64,000 nucleotides of DNA from Clostridia bacterium (GCA_017621495.1 JAGATB010000026.1:1-64000); one strand, 5' to 3'; counted from the first letter of the stretch, positions 1 to 8,330 are shown. A program made the numbers and translations. The notes: generated by a model from the sequence alone, not told the origin.

Positions 1-97
1 TCAAATTAACGAGAACCTCATTACTTTTTATATGCTGTTCATTTTTCAAAGACCAAGTGTCATCCTGCTTTATGAGGTGTACCCTCTCGCAAGCGAC
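1..97 (-). other. Probable rRNA operon leader (leftward)
   Basis: Transcribed leader downstream of the promoter at 104-132, running off the left edge. Read on the minus strand it contains GGTCTTTGAAAAATGAAC (38-55), which resembles the boxA-type antitermination element and the TTTGAAAA-(C/T)TGAA(C/T)A blocks common upstream of 16S genes in Clostridia. No protein reading frame starts in it. That a 16S rRNA gene lies just left of base 1 is an inference; none of the mature rRNA is visible. Confidence 0.5.
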
Positions 98-103
98 TTG
101 TAT

Positions 104-132
104 ATGATACCACAACATACTTCATTTGTCAA
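104..132 (-). promoter_or_regulatory. Strong sigma-A promoter reading out of the left edge
   Basis: Minus-strand TTGACA (127-132), 17-base spacer, TATCAT (104-109). It drives the leader at 1-97 and has no coding gene downstream inside the window, which fits an rRNA promoter. Confidence 0.7.
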
Positions 133-151
133 CACTTTTTTGCGAAAAAAT

Positions 152-664
152 TTAAAAAAATTTTTTGTTGTGGAATTTGGCATATTCATCCATAACTGCC
201 TTTTCAAAAATACGTTTAAAAGCTACAAATTTTGTTTCATTTTCTCCCACAGCAGTTACGAGAACAGTATAGAATTTCATACGCAGTCCGCCGTATATAT
301 CGGTAAAAATCTGATCCCCCACAAGGCAAATCTCATTTTCGGGGAGATTAAATTCTTTTTTTATACGTTTCAGATTCTTTTTAAAGGGTTTCCAAGCTCT
401 GGATATATATGTGTAGCCCAAATCCTTGGAAAAAGTTTCTACACGTTCTCTATGATTATTTGACGCAATTGCAATTTTTATACCCAAATTTTCAAGAAAT
501 TTAAAATAATCTGAAATTTCCTTAGGGGGTGTCTTGGTATCATGAGTAACCAAGGTGTTGTCTATATCAAATATCACTCCCTTTATATTATTTGAAGTAT
601 AGAATTTCTCGTCCAGTTCAAAAACATTCTTGGCTGTCCGGTGTGGATAAAATCTTTCAAACAT
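152..664 (-). CDS. YqeG family HAD IIIA-type phosphatase
   Basis: 170 aa, the usual size for the YqeG family of HAD-superfamily phosphatases. The nucleophile motif is visible as FDIDNTL (about residues 32-38, Asp at first and third positions), followed by the motif II stretch AIASNN and the motif III/IV stretch GDQIFTDIYGG. These residues coordinate Mg2+ and form the aspartyl-phosphate in this family. The physiological substrate of YqeG is not established. The start at 664 has an AAGGAG site. The gene follows the rpsU-yqeY pair on the same strand but lies behind an intrinsic terminator, so it depends on readthrough or its own unseen promoter. The protein is cytoplasmic, with no signal peptide or membrane segment. 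Confidence 0.88.
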   Translation of the reverse strand: MFERFYPHRTAKNVFELDEKFYTSNNIKGVIFDIDNTLVTHDTKTPPKEISDYFKFLENLGIKIAIASNNHRERVETFSKDLGYTYISRAWKPFKKNLKRIKKEFNLPENEICLVGDQIFTDIYGGLRMKFYTVLVTAVGENETKFVAFKRIFEKAVMDEYAKFHNKKFF

Positions 665-680
665 ATTCTACGTCTCCTTA

Positions 681-712
681 GAAAAAAGAAGGGAAGCGAA
701 TCCTCGCTCCCC
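681..712 (-). terminator. Intrinsic terminator after yqeY
   Basis: On the minus strand a 9-bp GC-rich stem with one G-U pair (arms 704-712 and 691-699), a 4-base loop, and a T-rich tail TTCTTTTTTC (681-690). It ends the rpsU-yqeY transcript just before yqeG. Confidence 0.85.
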
Positions 713-726
713 TCGATTTTAAATGC

Positions 727-1170
727 TTACATTAAATATTTCCTGGCAAGTGCATTTACCATCTTGCCATCGGCTCTGCCTTTTACCTTCGGCAAAACCT
801 CTGCCATAATGGAGCCCATGTCCTTCATTGAAGAAGCACCAGTGGCTTCTACGGCACATTTTACAATTTCGTCTAACTCGTCTTCAGATAATTGGGAAGG
901 TAAATAACCCATTACAATTTCTATTTCTCTGTTTAACTGTGTTATTAAATCTTCTCTGCCGCTCTTTTCATACTCAGGAAGTACATCTCTGCGCTTTTTG
1001 AGCTCTTTGGCGATTACATCGAGTACGCCGTCGTCATCAAGCTCAGTGAGGTTATCCTTTTCAAATTGCAGTACAGCAGCTCTGATACCTTGAACGGTAT
1101 TTTTTCTGATTATGTCCTTTTCCTTAAGGGCGAGCTTAAGATCCTGTGTAAGTGTTTCTTTAATACTCAT
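727..1170 (-). CDS. yqeY: GatB/YqeY domain-containing protein
   Basis: 147 aa, full length for YqeY. It begins SIKETLTQDLKLALKEKD, has the family stretch LPEYEKSGREDLI in the helical half and ends in the small C-terminal domain (KVKGRADGKMVNALARKYL) also found at the tail of GatB. In GatB that tail contacts tRNA during transamidation; the free-standing protein has no firmly known role. It is cytoplasmic. The start is preceded by GGAGGGG and lies 33 bases after rpsU, a very common pairing in Bacillota, so the two share a transcript. An intrinsic terminator follows directly. Confidence 0.95.
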   Translation of the reverse strand: MSIKETLTQDLKLALKEKDIIRKNTVQGIRAAVLQFEKDNLTELDDDGVLDVIAKELKKRRDVLPEYEKSGREDLITQLNREIEIVMGYLPSQLSEDELDEIVKCAVEATGASSMKDMGSIMAEVLPKVKGRADGKMVNALARKYLM

Positions 1171-1203
1171 ATCAAAACCCCTCCTGACATAAACGGATAT
1201 AAA

Positions 1204-1380
1204 TTATTTATAAGAACGCTTTCTTGCAGCCTCGGACTTTTTCTTACGTCTAACGCTTGGCTTCTCGTAGTGTTCTCTCTTTCTGATTTCGGATAAAACA
1301 CCGGACTTAGCACACTGTCTCTTAAATCTGCGAAGTGCACTATCCAAAGATTCATTATCTTTAATTCTGATTTCTGCCAT
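1204..1380 (-). CDS. rpsU: 30S ribosomal protein S21
   Basis: 58 codons. Translation from the ATG at 1378-1380 gives [19 protein letters not shown] and ends in the basic [13 protein letters not shown] tail typical of S21, ending at TAA 1204-1206. S21 is a small-subunit protein near the mRNA exit/anti-Shine-Dalgarno region. The start has a very strong purine-rich site (GGAGGGAGGG). A consensus promoter lies 72-100 bases upstream, and yqeY follows 33 bases downstream. A 62-codon frame overlapping it in another phase is spurious. Confidence 0.97.
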   Translation of the reverse strand: MAEIRIKDNESLDSALRRFKRQCAKSGVLSEIRKREHYEKPSVRRKKKSEAARKRSYK

Positions 1381-1451
1381 TAAAATTCCCTCCCTCCGTT
1401 ACTGCCTGTCTCTTTAACACATAACGGGTAAGACAAAACTTATACATTCTA

Positions 1452-1480
1452 ATTATACAAAATTTTTATAGCTATGTCAA
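1452..1480 (-). promoter_or_regulatory. Consensus sigma-A promoter for rpsU-yqeY
   Basis: Minus-strand TTGACA (1475-1480), 17-base spacer, TATAAT (1452-1457): both hexamers perfect. The resulting leader of roughly 65 bases contains a 6-bp inverted repeat (arms 1422-1427 and 1396-1401) whose 3' arm abuts the rpsU ribosome binding site. Confidence 0.88.
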
Positions 1481-1538
1481 GTAAAAATTTTGTACATGTA
1501 TAAATATAATGTATATTTTGTGCAATTTGGGGTACAAA

Positions 1539-1883
1539 TCAGCCCGGAGGCCACTGCAAATATCTGCCTGCGAGTATATGGAAGTGCAAATGACCCACTG
1601 TCTGTCCGCCATCTCTGCCGCAGTTATTTACTATTCTGAACCCATCTTGTGCAAATCCCAGCTCTTTTGCAAGCTTTGATGCCACCATAAACACGTGTCC
1701 GGGGATATCGCAGTTTGCATCGTTTATCTCAAGTGCAGAGTCAATATGCTCCTTGGGAATTATAAGGATGTGATGCGGTGCCTGAGGCTCTATGTCCTTA
1801 AAGGCAACCACCTTGTCGTCCTCATAGAGAAATTCCGTGGGTATATCGCCATTTGCAATTTTGCAGAATAAGCAATCTGACAT
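1539..1883 (-). CDS. HIT family (HINT-like) nucleotide-binding protein
   Basis: 114 aa, full length for bacterial HinT-like proteins. The histidine triad is intact: His98-Leu-His100-Phe-His102 within GHLHFHILAG, and Cys4/Cys7 at the N-terminus match the zinc-site pair common in Clostridia. The family hydrolyses or transfers nucleoside phosphoramidates and related adenylylated compounds in the cytoplasm, and can remove adenylyl groups from lysyl-AMP. The start has AAAGGAGG. It lies 32 bases after alaS on the same strand, so it is probably cotranscribed with alaS. Confidence 0.95.
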   Translation of the reverse strand: MSDCLFCKIANGDIPTEFLYEDDKVVAFKDIEPQAPHHILIIPKEHIDSALEINDANCDIPGHVFMVASKLAKELGFAQDGFRIVNNCGRDGGQTVGHLHFHILAGRYLQWPPG

Positions 1884-1915
1884 TTAATCTTCCTCCTTTT
1901 TACTGAGGTTACAGT

Positions 1916-4561
1916 TTATTTCGTTTGTTCGGATACAACCTCTGCAGCCGCCTTAAGAGCCGCATCTATACCGGAGGCATCCTTACCGCCTGCCTGTGCG
2001 CTGTCGGGTCTGCCGCCGCCGGAGCCGCCTACATGAGAAGCAATGCTCTTTATAATCATACCGCAGTGGATACCCTTTGCCACAGCTGCTTTATTAGCGG
2101 AGCATACCAGGCTCACCTTACCGTCGGATTCGGAAGCAGTGATGCAAACCTCACATTCAAAAGCATCCTTCATGGTATCGCCCACCTTGCGCAGAGTGTT
2201 TACATCTGCATCACGGAATTTACCGGTGATAACCATCACACCGTTAATCTCCACTGCACTGTTCTTCATATCATCTATGCCGCTGCCTGCCATCTTTTCT
2301 TTGAGAGCTTCTATTTCTTTAGCAAGGGTCTTGTTATCATTCTGCATAGCTTCGATTTTGGAAACAGCCTCGGAGGGTGCACATTTAAGTGCAGCTCCAA
2401 CCTCTGCTATGAGAGCTTCCTTCTCTGCAAGGTATTTAAGTATTCCCGTGCCGGTGATAGCTTCAATTCTTCTGATACCTGCAGCAGCGGAAGATTCGGA
2501 GAGAATCTTGAAAAGCCCTATGGCAGATGTGTTCTTAACGTGAGTACCGCCACAGAACTCAAGGCTGAAGTCGCCCATCTTGACAACCCTTACCTCGCTG
2601 CCGTACTTTTCACCAAAGAGTGACATAGCACCCAGCTTGTTTGCTTCCTCTATAGGCATAACCCTGCAGTCAACATCTACAGCTTCGGAAATAACCTTAT
2701 TAACCATCACCTCAACCTGTGCAAGCTGCTCTGCGGTCATAGCCTCATAATGAGAGAAGTCAAATCTGAGTCTTTCATCACTTACGAAGGAGCCCGCCTG
2801 CTCAACATGGTCTCCCAGGACAAGCTTCAAGGCTTTCTGGAGGAGGTGAGTAGCAGAGTGGTTAGCCTCGGTCTGACTGCGGAGAGTATCGCACACAATG
2901 GCGGTAACCTCCTCACCCTCGGAGATAGAGCCCTCAGTAATCTTACACACATGCACGAACTTATCTGTGCCCATCTTCTTGGTATCTATAACCTCTGCAA
3001 CTGCTGTCTCGGTCTTTAATATACCCTTGTCGCCTATCTGACCGCCGCCTTCACCGTAGAAGGGGGTCTTGTCAAGCATTATCATAACCTCACCGCTCTT
3101 GGCATCAGCGTGTTTGAATTCATCAAGTCCGCTTACTATAGCCTTAACGGTTGCCTTAATCTCTCTGTTTTCATAACCCACAAATTCAGTGGTCATTATA
3201 TCATTAAACTTCTTCTTGAAGTCATCTTCCTTCCAGGCGAGCTCGTCAGTGTTGCCGCGACTGTTACGTGCGGTTTCTCTCTGTTTTGCCATGCATGCAT
3301 CAAACTCATCACGATTTACGGTGATGCCCTGCTCGGAGAGAATCTCTATGGTGATATCCACAGGGAAGCCGTAGGTATCGTAAAGCTTAAACGCCTTGTC
3401 ACCGGAGAGCTCTGTCTTGCCCTCTGCCTTAAGCTCATCCACATAGCTTTCAAGGATAGACAGTCCATCATTGATGGTCTCACTGAAACGGATTTCCTCT
3501 GTCTGGATAATCTTCTTGATGTAATCCGCCTTGCTCTCAAGCTCGGGATATGCGGTGCGGTTTTCTTCAATAACAGTATCTACTATTTTATATAAGAAGG
3601 GATCATTAACACCCAGAAGCTTGCCGTGACGTGCAGCGTGTCTTAAAAGACGTCTCAGAACGTAGCCTCTGCCTTCGTTGGATATCTGTACACCATCGGC
3701 AATCATAAAGGTTGTACTTCTGATATGGTCGGTGATAACCCTTAAGGATACGTCGGATTCTTCATCATCACCGTACTCCACATCGGCAACCTCGCTTATT
3801 TTCTTCATTATATTTCTAACGGTATCCACCTCAAAGAGGTTGTCCACACCCTGCATGATGCATGCAATTCTCTCAAGACCCATACCGGTATCGATATTGG
3901 GGTGTGCGAGTCTGTTGTAGTTACCGTCCTCATCCTTATCAAACTGAGTGAAAACGAGGTTCCAGAATTCCATATAACGGTCACAGTCACAGCCGATCTT
4001 GCAGTCGGGCTTGCCGCAGCCGAATTCTGCACCACGGTCATAGTGGATTTCGGAGCAGGGTCCGCAGGGGCCTGTACCGATTTCCCAGAAGTTGTCCTCC
4101 TTGCCCAGTCTTACGATGCGGTCTGCCTGTACGCCCACTTCGTTTACCCAGATATCCTTGGCTTCATCGTCATCCTCATAAATGGTAACCCAGAGCTTTT
4201 CTTCGGGGATTTCCAACACTTTGGTGATGAACTCCCATGCCCATGCGGTAGCCTCATGCTTGAAGTAATCACCAAAGGAGAAGTTACCCAGCATCTCGAA
4301 GTATGTACCGTGACGAGCTGTCTTACCTACTCGCTCTATATCGGGTGTACGGATACACTTCTGGCAGGTGGTAACTCTCTTGCGCGGGGGAACCTGCTCA
4401 CCCTTGAAGTAGGGTTTTAACGGTGCCATACCTGCATTTATAAGAAGAAGGCTGTTGTCGTCCTTGGGGATAAGGGGGAAGCTGGGAAGCCTCAGATGAC
4501 CCTTGCTCTCAAAGAACGAAAGATACTTTTCTCTGATTTCATTTAAACCTAATTTTTGCAT
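1916..4561 (-). CDS. alaS: Alanine--tRNA ligase
   Basis: 881 aa, the normal full length. The N-terminal class II catalytic core is clear (GHLRLPSFPLIP, NAGMAPLKPYF, CIRTPDIERVGKTARHGTYF). The editing domain has its zinc motifs (NHSATHLL and CGGTH), and the C-terminal DHHA1 region has GGSGGGRPDSAQAGG. The enzyme charges tRNA-Ala and clears mischarged Ser/Gly. Start ATG 4559-4561 has AAAGGA about 10 bases upstream. The leader between the promoter and the start is only about 30 bases, so no T-box can be present. It shares a divergent region with recR and is followed by the HIT gene. Confidence 0.99.
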   Translation of the reverse strand: MQKLGLNEIREKYLSFFESKGHLRLPSFPLIPKDDNSLLLINAGMAPLKPYFKGEQVPPRKRVTTCQKCIRTPDIERVGKTARHGTYFEMLGNFSFGDYFKHEATAWAWEFITKVLEIPEEKLWVTIYEDDDEAKDIWVNEVGVQADRIVRLGKEDNFWEIGTGPCGPCSEIHYDRGAEFGCGKPDCKIGCDCDRYMEFWNLVFTQFDKDEDGNYNRLAHPNIDTGMGLERIACIMQGVDNLFEVDTVRNIMKKISEVADVEYGDDEESDVSLRVITDHIRSTTFMIADGVQISNEGRGYVLRRLLRHAARHGKLLGVNDPFLYKIVDTVIEENRTAYPELESKADYIKKIIQTEEIRFSETINDGLSILESYVDELKAEGKTELSGDKAFKLYDTYGFPVDITIEILSEQGITVNRDEFDACMAKQRETARNSRGNTDELAWKEDDFKKKFNDIMTTEFVGYENREIKATVKAIVSGLDEFKHADAKSGEVMIMLDKTPFYGEGGGQIGDKGILKTETAVAEVIDTKKMGTDKFVHVCKITEGSISEGEEVTAIVCDTLRSQTEANHSATHLLQKALKLVLGDHVEQAGSFVSDERLRFDFSHYEAMTAEQLAQVEVMVNKVISEAVDVDCRVMPIEEANKLGAMSLFGEKYGSEVRVVKMGDFSLEFCGGTHVKNTSAIGLFKILSESSAAAGIRRIEAITGTGILKYLAEKEALIAEVGAALKCAPSEAVSKIEAMQNDNKTLAKEIEALKEKMAGSGIDDMKNSAVEINGVMVITGKFRDADVNTLRKVGDTMKDAFECEVCITASESDGKVSLVCSANKAAVAKGIHCGMIIKSIASHVGGSGGGRPDSAQAGGKDASGIDAALKAAAEVVSEQTK

Positions 4562-4599
4562 TAGTGCTCAAATCCTTTCAAATAGACATATATATTAAT

Positions 4600-4627
4600 A
4601 TTATACCAAAACATACCCGATTGTCAA
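4600..4627 (-). promoter_or_regulatory. Sigma-A promoter for alaS
   Basis: Minus-strand TTGACA (4622-4627), 16-base spacer, TATAAT (4600-4605). Distance to the alaS start is about 38 bases. Confidence 0.85.
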
Positions 4628-4667
4628 CATTTTAAGCAAGATAATTTTGTTTTAGCACAAAAAAATA

Positions 4668-4696
4668 TTGAAAGATTGCTTTTGATATGTTAAAAT
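4668..4696 (+). promoter_or_regulatory. Sigma-A promoter for recR
   Basis: TTGAAA (4668-4673), 17-base spacer, TAAAAT (4691-4696), about 33 bases before the recR start. It is back-to-back with the alaS promoter. Confidence 0.8.
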
Positions 4697-4729
4697 AGAC
4701 ATATAATTATAATAGGAGATTTAAAAACC

Positions 4730-5326
4730 ATGCTGTATACCGCTTCTTTTTCAAAATTAATAGATATATTTAGCAAGATGCCCGGGGTGGGGAGCAAAAG
4801 TGCCGTAAGGATGGCGTATCACATACTGTCCCTCTCCGCGGAGGAGACCGATGAAATAATAAATGCCATAAAAGACGCCAAGCAGAAGATACACTACTGC
4901 TCCGTATGCCAGAACATTACGGAGACCGACCCCTGTGAAATCTGCTCCAACGACAAACGTGACAGCTCTATCCTCTGTGTCATGGAAAAGCCCAAGGACG
5001 TAATAGCCTTAGAGAAAACCCGTGAATACTTCGGTATGTATCACGTGCTCCACGGCTCCATATCTCCCATGGACGGCATAGGCCCCGAGGACTTAAAGAT
5101 TAAAGAGCTGCTCAGCCGCATAGCCGAGGGCGACTTCAAGGAAGTAATCATGGCAAACAGCCCCAGCATAGAGGGCGAGGCAACAGCCATGTATATATCC
5201 AAGCTCATAAAGCCCTTCGGAGTAAAGGTGAGCCGCATAGCATACGGAGTACCCGTAGGCGGTGACCTGGAGTACGCAGACCAGGTGACATTGGCGAAGG
5301 CTATAGAGGGCAGACGGGAGATATAG
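4730..5326 (+). CDS. recR: Recombination mediator protein RecR
   Basis: 198 aa, full length. The protein has the N-terminal helix-hairpin-helix ([18 protein letters not shown]), a four-Cys zinc finger (CSVC...CEIC), the Toprim domain with [13 protein letters not shown], and the C-terminal [16 protein letters not shown] block. RecR works with RecO, and in some pathways RecF, to load RecA on SSB-coated single-stranded DNA. The start ATG has AGGAG 11 bases upstream and its own promoter. It is usually next to dnaX and ybaB; here it stands alone and is followed by a perfect hairpin, marking the end of the housekeeping region. Confidence 0.98.
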   Translation: MLYTASFSKLIDIFSKMPGVGSKSAVRMAYHILSLSAEETDEIINAIKDAKQKIHYCSVCQNITETDPCEICSNDKRDSSILCVMEKPKDVIALEKTREYFGMYHVLHGSISPMDGIGPEDLKIKELLSRIAEGDFKEVIMANSPSIEGEATAMYISKLIKPFGVKVSRIAYGVPVGGDLEYADQVTLAKAIEGRREI

Positions 5327-5368
5327 AAATTGAAAATGTCGCATAAATGCGACATTTTCAATTTCTAT
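5323..5368. terminator. Long perfect hairpin between convergent genes
   Basis: A perfect 22-bp stem (5323-5344 with 5347-5368) with a 2-base loop, overlapping the recR stop codon. It sits between recR (+) and the leftward 5383-6309 gene, so it can serve both directions. The stem is AT-rich in its outer half, giving A/T runs on each side of a GTCGCAT core. Confidence 0.75.
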
Positions 5369-5382
5369 TTTCTGCGAACTTA

Positions 5383-6309
5383 TCATATACGATAATTTAT
5401 GAATGGATCTTCTATATTTGTCTTACCCTCATATGCATCACTGATTCCACTGTAGAGTTCTACTCTCCCTCCTACAGGTTCGGTGATTCCTGATGTAAAT
5501 GCACAATCTGTCAAAAAGCTCTTCTTAGCAGGGGTTTCAGGATAACTCTTCCTTACACCTATTATCTTTTTGTCATTTATCTTAAATGTCTGAGGATCAA
5601 AAACAAATGAAATATTGGTATATACCTGTATTTCACCGTCAAGATAGCACTGGTGTCCGATTACACCTATCAAGCCATCCTTTAATGCTATACACTGATT
5701 GCATCCACCCCATTCATCCTTAGCAAACAGGTCTTGGATAACTTTGGCATTTTGAATAACATCATCAGAAAGGTCGCTTAATTTGTCTATAACCGTGAAA
5801 CCAACAACACTCTCCGAGCCATACTTTGCTCTGATATGCTCACCTCTGGGTCTTGAAAATACCCCTATCTTACCATCATTCATCTGAACCATGCGTATAT
5901 CCTTCATATCCTTGGGACCATGAGTAAACATATGCAGGTGTTTCAAATCCTTGCCTGCATAAAAATACGCATAAAAGCACTCAAGCTCACCACAGTGATA
6001 CAGCACATGAGTGCCGCAGAGCACATACTTATCATCTATGTGCATTACACAAGGGTCCTCCAGTGGATACTCCACTGCATCTTCACACTTCTTCCATGTA
6101 TCGGGGCCTACGTTTTCAAAGAGACAGACATGGCTTCTAGCCCATTCGTCCCTTTTCTCCACTCTGCCAAACATATATAATCTGCCTTCCTGCTCTATAG
6201 GAACAGAAGTATTGTATACATCCCAGCCATCAACGCCCAAAAACTTCAATACACTTGAATTATCGTTATTTATATTTAATTCAAACTTTTCCTTTTCTTG
6301 CTGAAACAT
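5383..6309 (-). CDS. DUF1861 family beta-propeller protein
   Basis: 308 aa, cytoplasmic. It resembles the DUF1861 family, predicted five-bladed propellers related to the GH43/GH130-type glycosidase and phosphorylase folds. Visible blocks are DVYNTSVPIEQEGRLYMFGR near residues 30-50, YPLEDPCVMHIDDKYVLCGTH near 80-100 and DKLSDLSDDVIQNAKVI. GH130 proteins are often phosphorylases of mannosides, but no catalytic assignment can be made. It is the last gene of the long leftward operon, 11 bases after the aldolase, with TAGGAG before the ATG. The position beside sialidase-like and sialic-acid-lyase-like genes suggests an intracellular glycan-processing job. Confidence 0.75.
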   Translation of the reverse strand: MFQQEKEKFELNINNDNSSVLKFLGVDGWDVYNTSVPIEQEGRLYMFGRVEKRDEWARSHVCLFENVGPDTWKKCEDAVEYPLEDPCVMHIDDKYVLCGTHVLYHCGELECFYAYFYAGKDLKHLHMFTHGPKDMKDIRMVQMNDGKIGVFSRPRGEHIRAKYGSESVVGFTVIDKLSDLSDDVIQNAKVIQDLFAKDEWGGCNQCIALKDGLIGVIGHQCYLDGEIQVYTNISFVFDPQTFKINDKKIIGVRKSYPETPAKKSFLTDCAFTSGITEPVGGRVELYSGISDAYEGKTNIEDPFINYRI

Positions 6310-6320
6310 ATGATTCTCTC

Positions 6321-7217
6321 CTATATATCAAAGCCTACTGATTTCAAATCATCTTTTAATGCTGTAATCTGTGCATCTGTATAAGTTTTGGCAGGGAAGG
6401 CACTGCAGCCGGCGTCAAATCCCATAAGCTTTAGAGTCTCCTTGGTTGCCTTAATTGCTCCAACATCGGAATGTTTTATAAGTAAATCCACCACACGGTT
6501 AATTTTATACTGATACTCCTGTGCTTGCTTTAAATCACCGTTTGTGAAACATTCGTAGAGCTTGACAAACCACTCAGACATAACATTGTAGGTAGTACCG
6601 ATACCACCGTCAGCGCCCATTACAAGGCCGCATATGAGCATCTCATCGGGACCGTTGATAACATTGATATCCCCATTGTTTATCTCTTTGATTTTTCTGA
6701 ACTCAAAATAGTTGGGCTTTGTATACTTAAGGCCTATGATATTGGGGACTTCCACCAGCCTCTTAACCAAGCCTACCATATCACCTGTTTTGATCATATC
6801 GGTTATATAGGCAATTACGGGCTTGTCAGTCATATCGGCAATTGCCTTGTAGAAGCTGACAACCTCGTCATCGGTATATCCGAAATAGAATGGAGGCAAT
6901 GCAGAAACTGCATCCACATTGATTTCATTTGAATGCTTAACAAGCTGAGCAATTTCTTCAAAAGAATTGGCACCCACATGATTGATTATTGCTCCCCTGC
7001 CGTTATTGCACTGCATAACCTCTTCTGCCATTTCCATGCGCATTTTGGCAGTAAGCACCGGGCCTTCGCCTGTGCTTCCGCAAATATAAAATCCGTTAAC
7101 ACCCTTATCATAATTATAATCAATCAGCTCTTTTACTGTATTTTTTATTATTTTATAATTGTTATCAAATGGAGTAATAAGAGCGGGCATGATACCCTTA
7201 AATTTAACATTTGTCAT
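6321..7217 (-). CDS. N-acetylneuraminate lyase family aldolase (DHDPS/NAL superfamily)
   Basis: 298 aa class I aldolase. Counting from the ATG at 7217, the family features are GSTGEG (47-52), Tyr137 in VIAYITDM, the Schiff-base Lys164 in GLKYTKP, and NGPDEMLICGLVMGADGGIG, which matches the sialic acid lyase signature GADGGIGSTYN better than that of dihydrodipicolinate synthase. Predicted reaction: cleavage of N-acetylneuraminate or a similar keto acid to pyruvate and an aldose. An ATG three codons upstream overlaps the AAGGAG site directly, so the second ATG is chosen. It lies between the sialidase-like and DUF1861 genes. No ManNAc kinase or NanE epimerase is present in the window. Confidence 0.85.
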   Translation of the reverse strand: MTNVKFKGIMPALITPFDNNYKIIKNTVKELIDYNYDKGVNGFYICGSTGEGPVLTAKMRMEMAEEVMQCNNGRGAIINHVGANSFEEIAQLVKHSNEINVDAVSALPPFYFGYTDDEVVSFYKAIADMTDKPVIAYITDMIKTGDMVGLVKRLVEVPNIIGLKYTKPNYFEFRKIKEINNGDINVINGPDEMLICGLVMGADGGIGTTYNVMSEWFVKLYECFTNGDLKQAQEYQYKINRVVDLLIKHSDVGAIKATKETLKLMGFDAGCSAFPAKTYTDAQITALKDDLKSVGFDI

Positions 7218-7230
7218 CAAAAACATCTCC

Positions 7231-8274
7231 TTAATCTTTGGTTATTAACACATCGTCTTTGGTAAAACTATATCCCCGGATATGTGCCTTGGGGGCATCA
7301 TCCACAATATAGTTTACTACATATATTTCTCCGTCATCAAATTGTACCCAACCCGTATATCCTAAATCGGACACCGGACTTCTGTCGAAATCCAACGGAA
7401 ATAATCTGGCTGTCTGTTCATTTCGTTCTTTAGCACGGGCACTGTCATCATCGGTAAATGCGGCAAATACATTCTGACACCATGTGCCAAGCCATCCCTT
7501 GCCGCCTTGCATAAAACGGTATGTAATCATAATAGAACCATCATCTAAAAATCCTGCCATAGGTCTGTGGCAACAAGGAATCGGTGTAGTATACACCTCA
7601 GACCAAGTTTCGCCCATATCATAGGAAATAGTCTTTAAACATTCATAACCAATCCCTGTGTTTTCGCGGAGATATGCTACCAAAACTCCGTCTTTCAGTT
7701 CAATTAAGGAGGCCTCACAGAGATTATATCGACTGTCTTTGGCTACTGTAACAGGCCCTGTCCATGAATTACCTTTATCGTCACTATACCACAGGTATTG
7801 CTCAAGCTTACCCGAAGCTTTACCTTCATAATGCGCTGATATTATCCATCTGCCTCCTGATAGCTCCAAGAGCTTATCAGGCACTATTCCTCGTGCCGGC
7901 GTGTGTATCTCTTCGCTCCAGGTTTCACCCTCAGCATCACCAATCCACATACATATTGGTCTCAAGGATAAGTCTTCACCTTCGTCTTCATGCTTATCAA
8001 TCAAAACTACTATCCTGTCATCAGACAGTCTGCGTATACTCACACAATCATAATAGTGCTCCGGATTATCACATTCTGCAAACACGGTCTTGGGGGTCCA
8101 TGTTCTGCCTTTGTCATAGCTTCTGGTTATCATAAGTCTTGCACCTGTATAATCACCGTGACAGCTGCATTCCGTAAAGATGCAGATAAGTGTACCGGAT
8201 TTAGTCAGAACTACATCCGGCCATGCCTCATGCAGAGCATCATCACGACTAATGATGAATTTTTCTAATGCCAT
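7231..8274 (-). CDS. Sialidase-like BNR/Asp-box propeller protein
   Basis: 347 aa, no signal peptide, so predicted cytoplasmic. It has three good Asp boxes (SYDKGRTW 52-59, SDDKGNSW 164-171, SYDMGETW 217-224), a degenerate one at 111-119 and the YLREN block (201-205) common in the six-bladed BNR exo-sialidase-like family. Family members are exo-sialidases or related glycoside-processing enzymes. The catalytic Arg triad cannot be verified by eye, so activity on sialic acids is inferred. The start has AAGGAGG. The gene follows a hairpin and precedes the sialate lyase-like gene by 13 bases (measured to its chosen start). Confidence 0.8.
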   Translation of the reverse strand: MALEKFIISRDDALHEAWPDVVLTKSGTLICIFTECSCHGDYTGARLMITRSYDKGRTWTPKTVFAECDNPEHYYDCVSIRRLSDDRIVVLIDKHEDEGEDLSLRPICMWIGDAEGETWSEEIHTPARGIVPDKLLELSGGRWIISAHYEGKASGKLEQYLWYSDDKGNSWTGPVTVAKDSRYNLCEASLIELKDGVLVAYLRENTGIGYECLKTISYDMGETWSEVYTTPIPCCHRPMAGFLDDGSIMITYRFMQGGKGWLGTWCQNVFAAFTDDDSARAKERNEQTARLFPLDFDRSPVSDLGYTGWVQFDDGEIYVVNYIVDDAPKAHIRGYSFTKDDVLITKD

Positions 8275-8295
8275 AAATTTTCCTCCTTAAATGTC

Positions 8296-8317
8296 TCGGG
8301 CGGTAAATACCGCCCGA
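8296..8317 (-). promoter_or_regulatory. Intergenic GC-rich stem-loop within the operon
   Basis: Inverted repeat with 10-base arms (8296-8305 and 8308-8317, TCGGGCGGTA), effectively an 8-bp stem with a small loop. It lies between the last surface-protein gene and the first cytoplasmic gene. There is no T-tract in the direction of transcription, so an mRNA processing/stability or attenuation element is more likely than a full terminator. Confidence 0.65.
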
Positions 8318-8330
8318 ATCTGTAAACTGA

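Noticed and set aside
1167-1355. 62-codon minus-strand frame overlapping rpsU
   Set aside because: It is out of phase with the clear S21 protein (1204-1380) and has no homology of its own.
1925-4420. Long plus-strand frames opposite alaS (up to 232 codons)
   Set aside because: Antisense shadows caused by codon bias of alaS; no ribosome sites and Cys/Ser/His-rich nonsense composition.
4562-4729. T-box riboswitch before alaS
   Set aside because: The whole intergenic region is 168 bases and the alaS leader about 30 bases, too short for a T-box.
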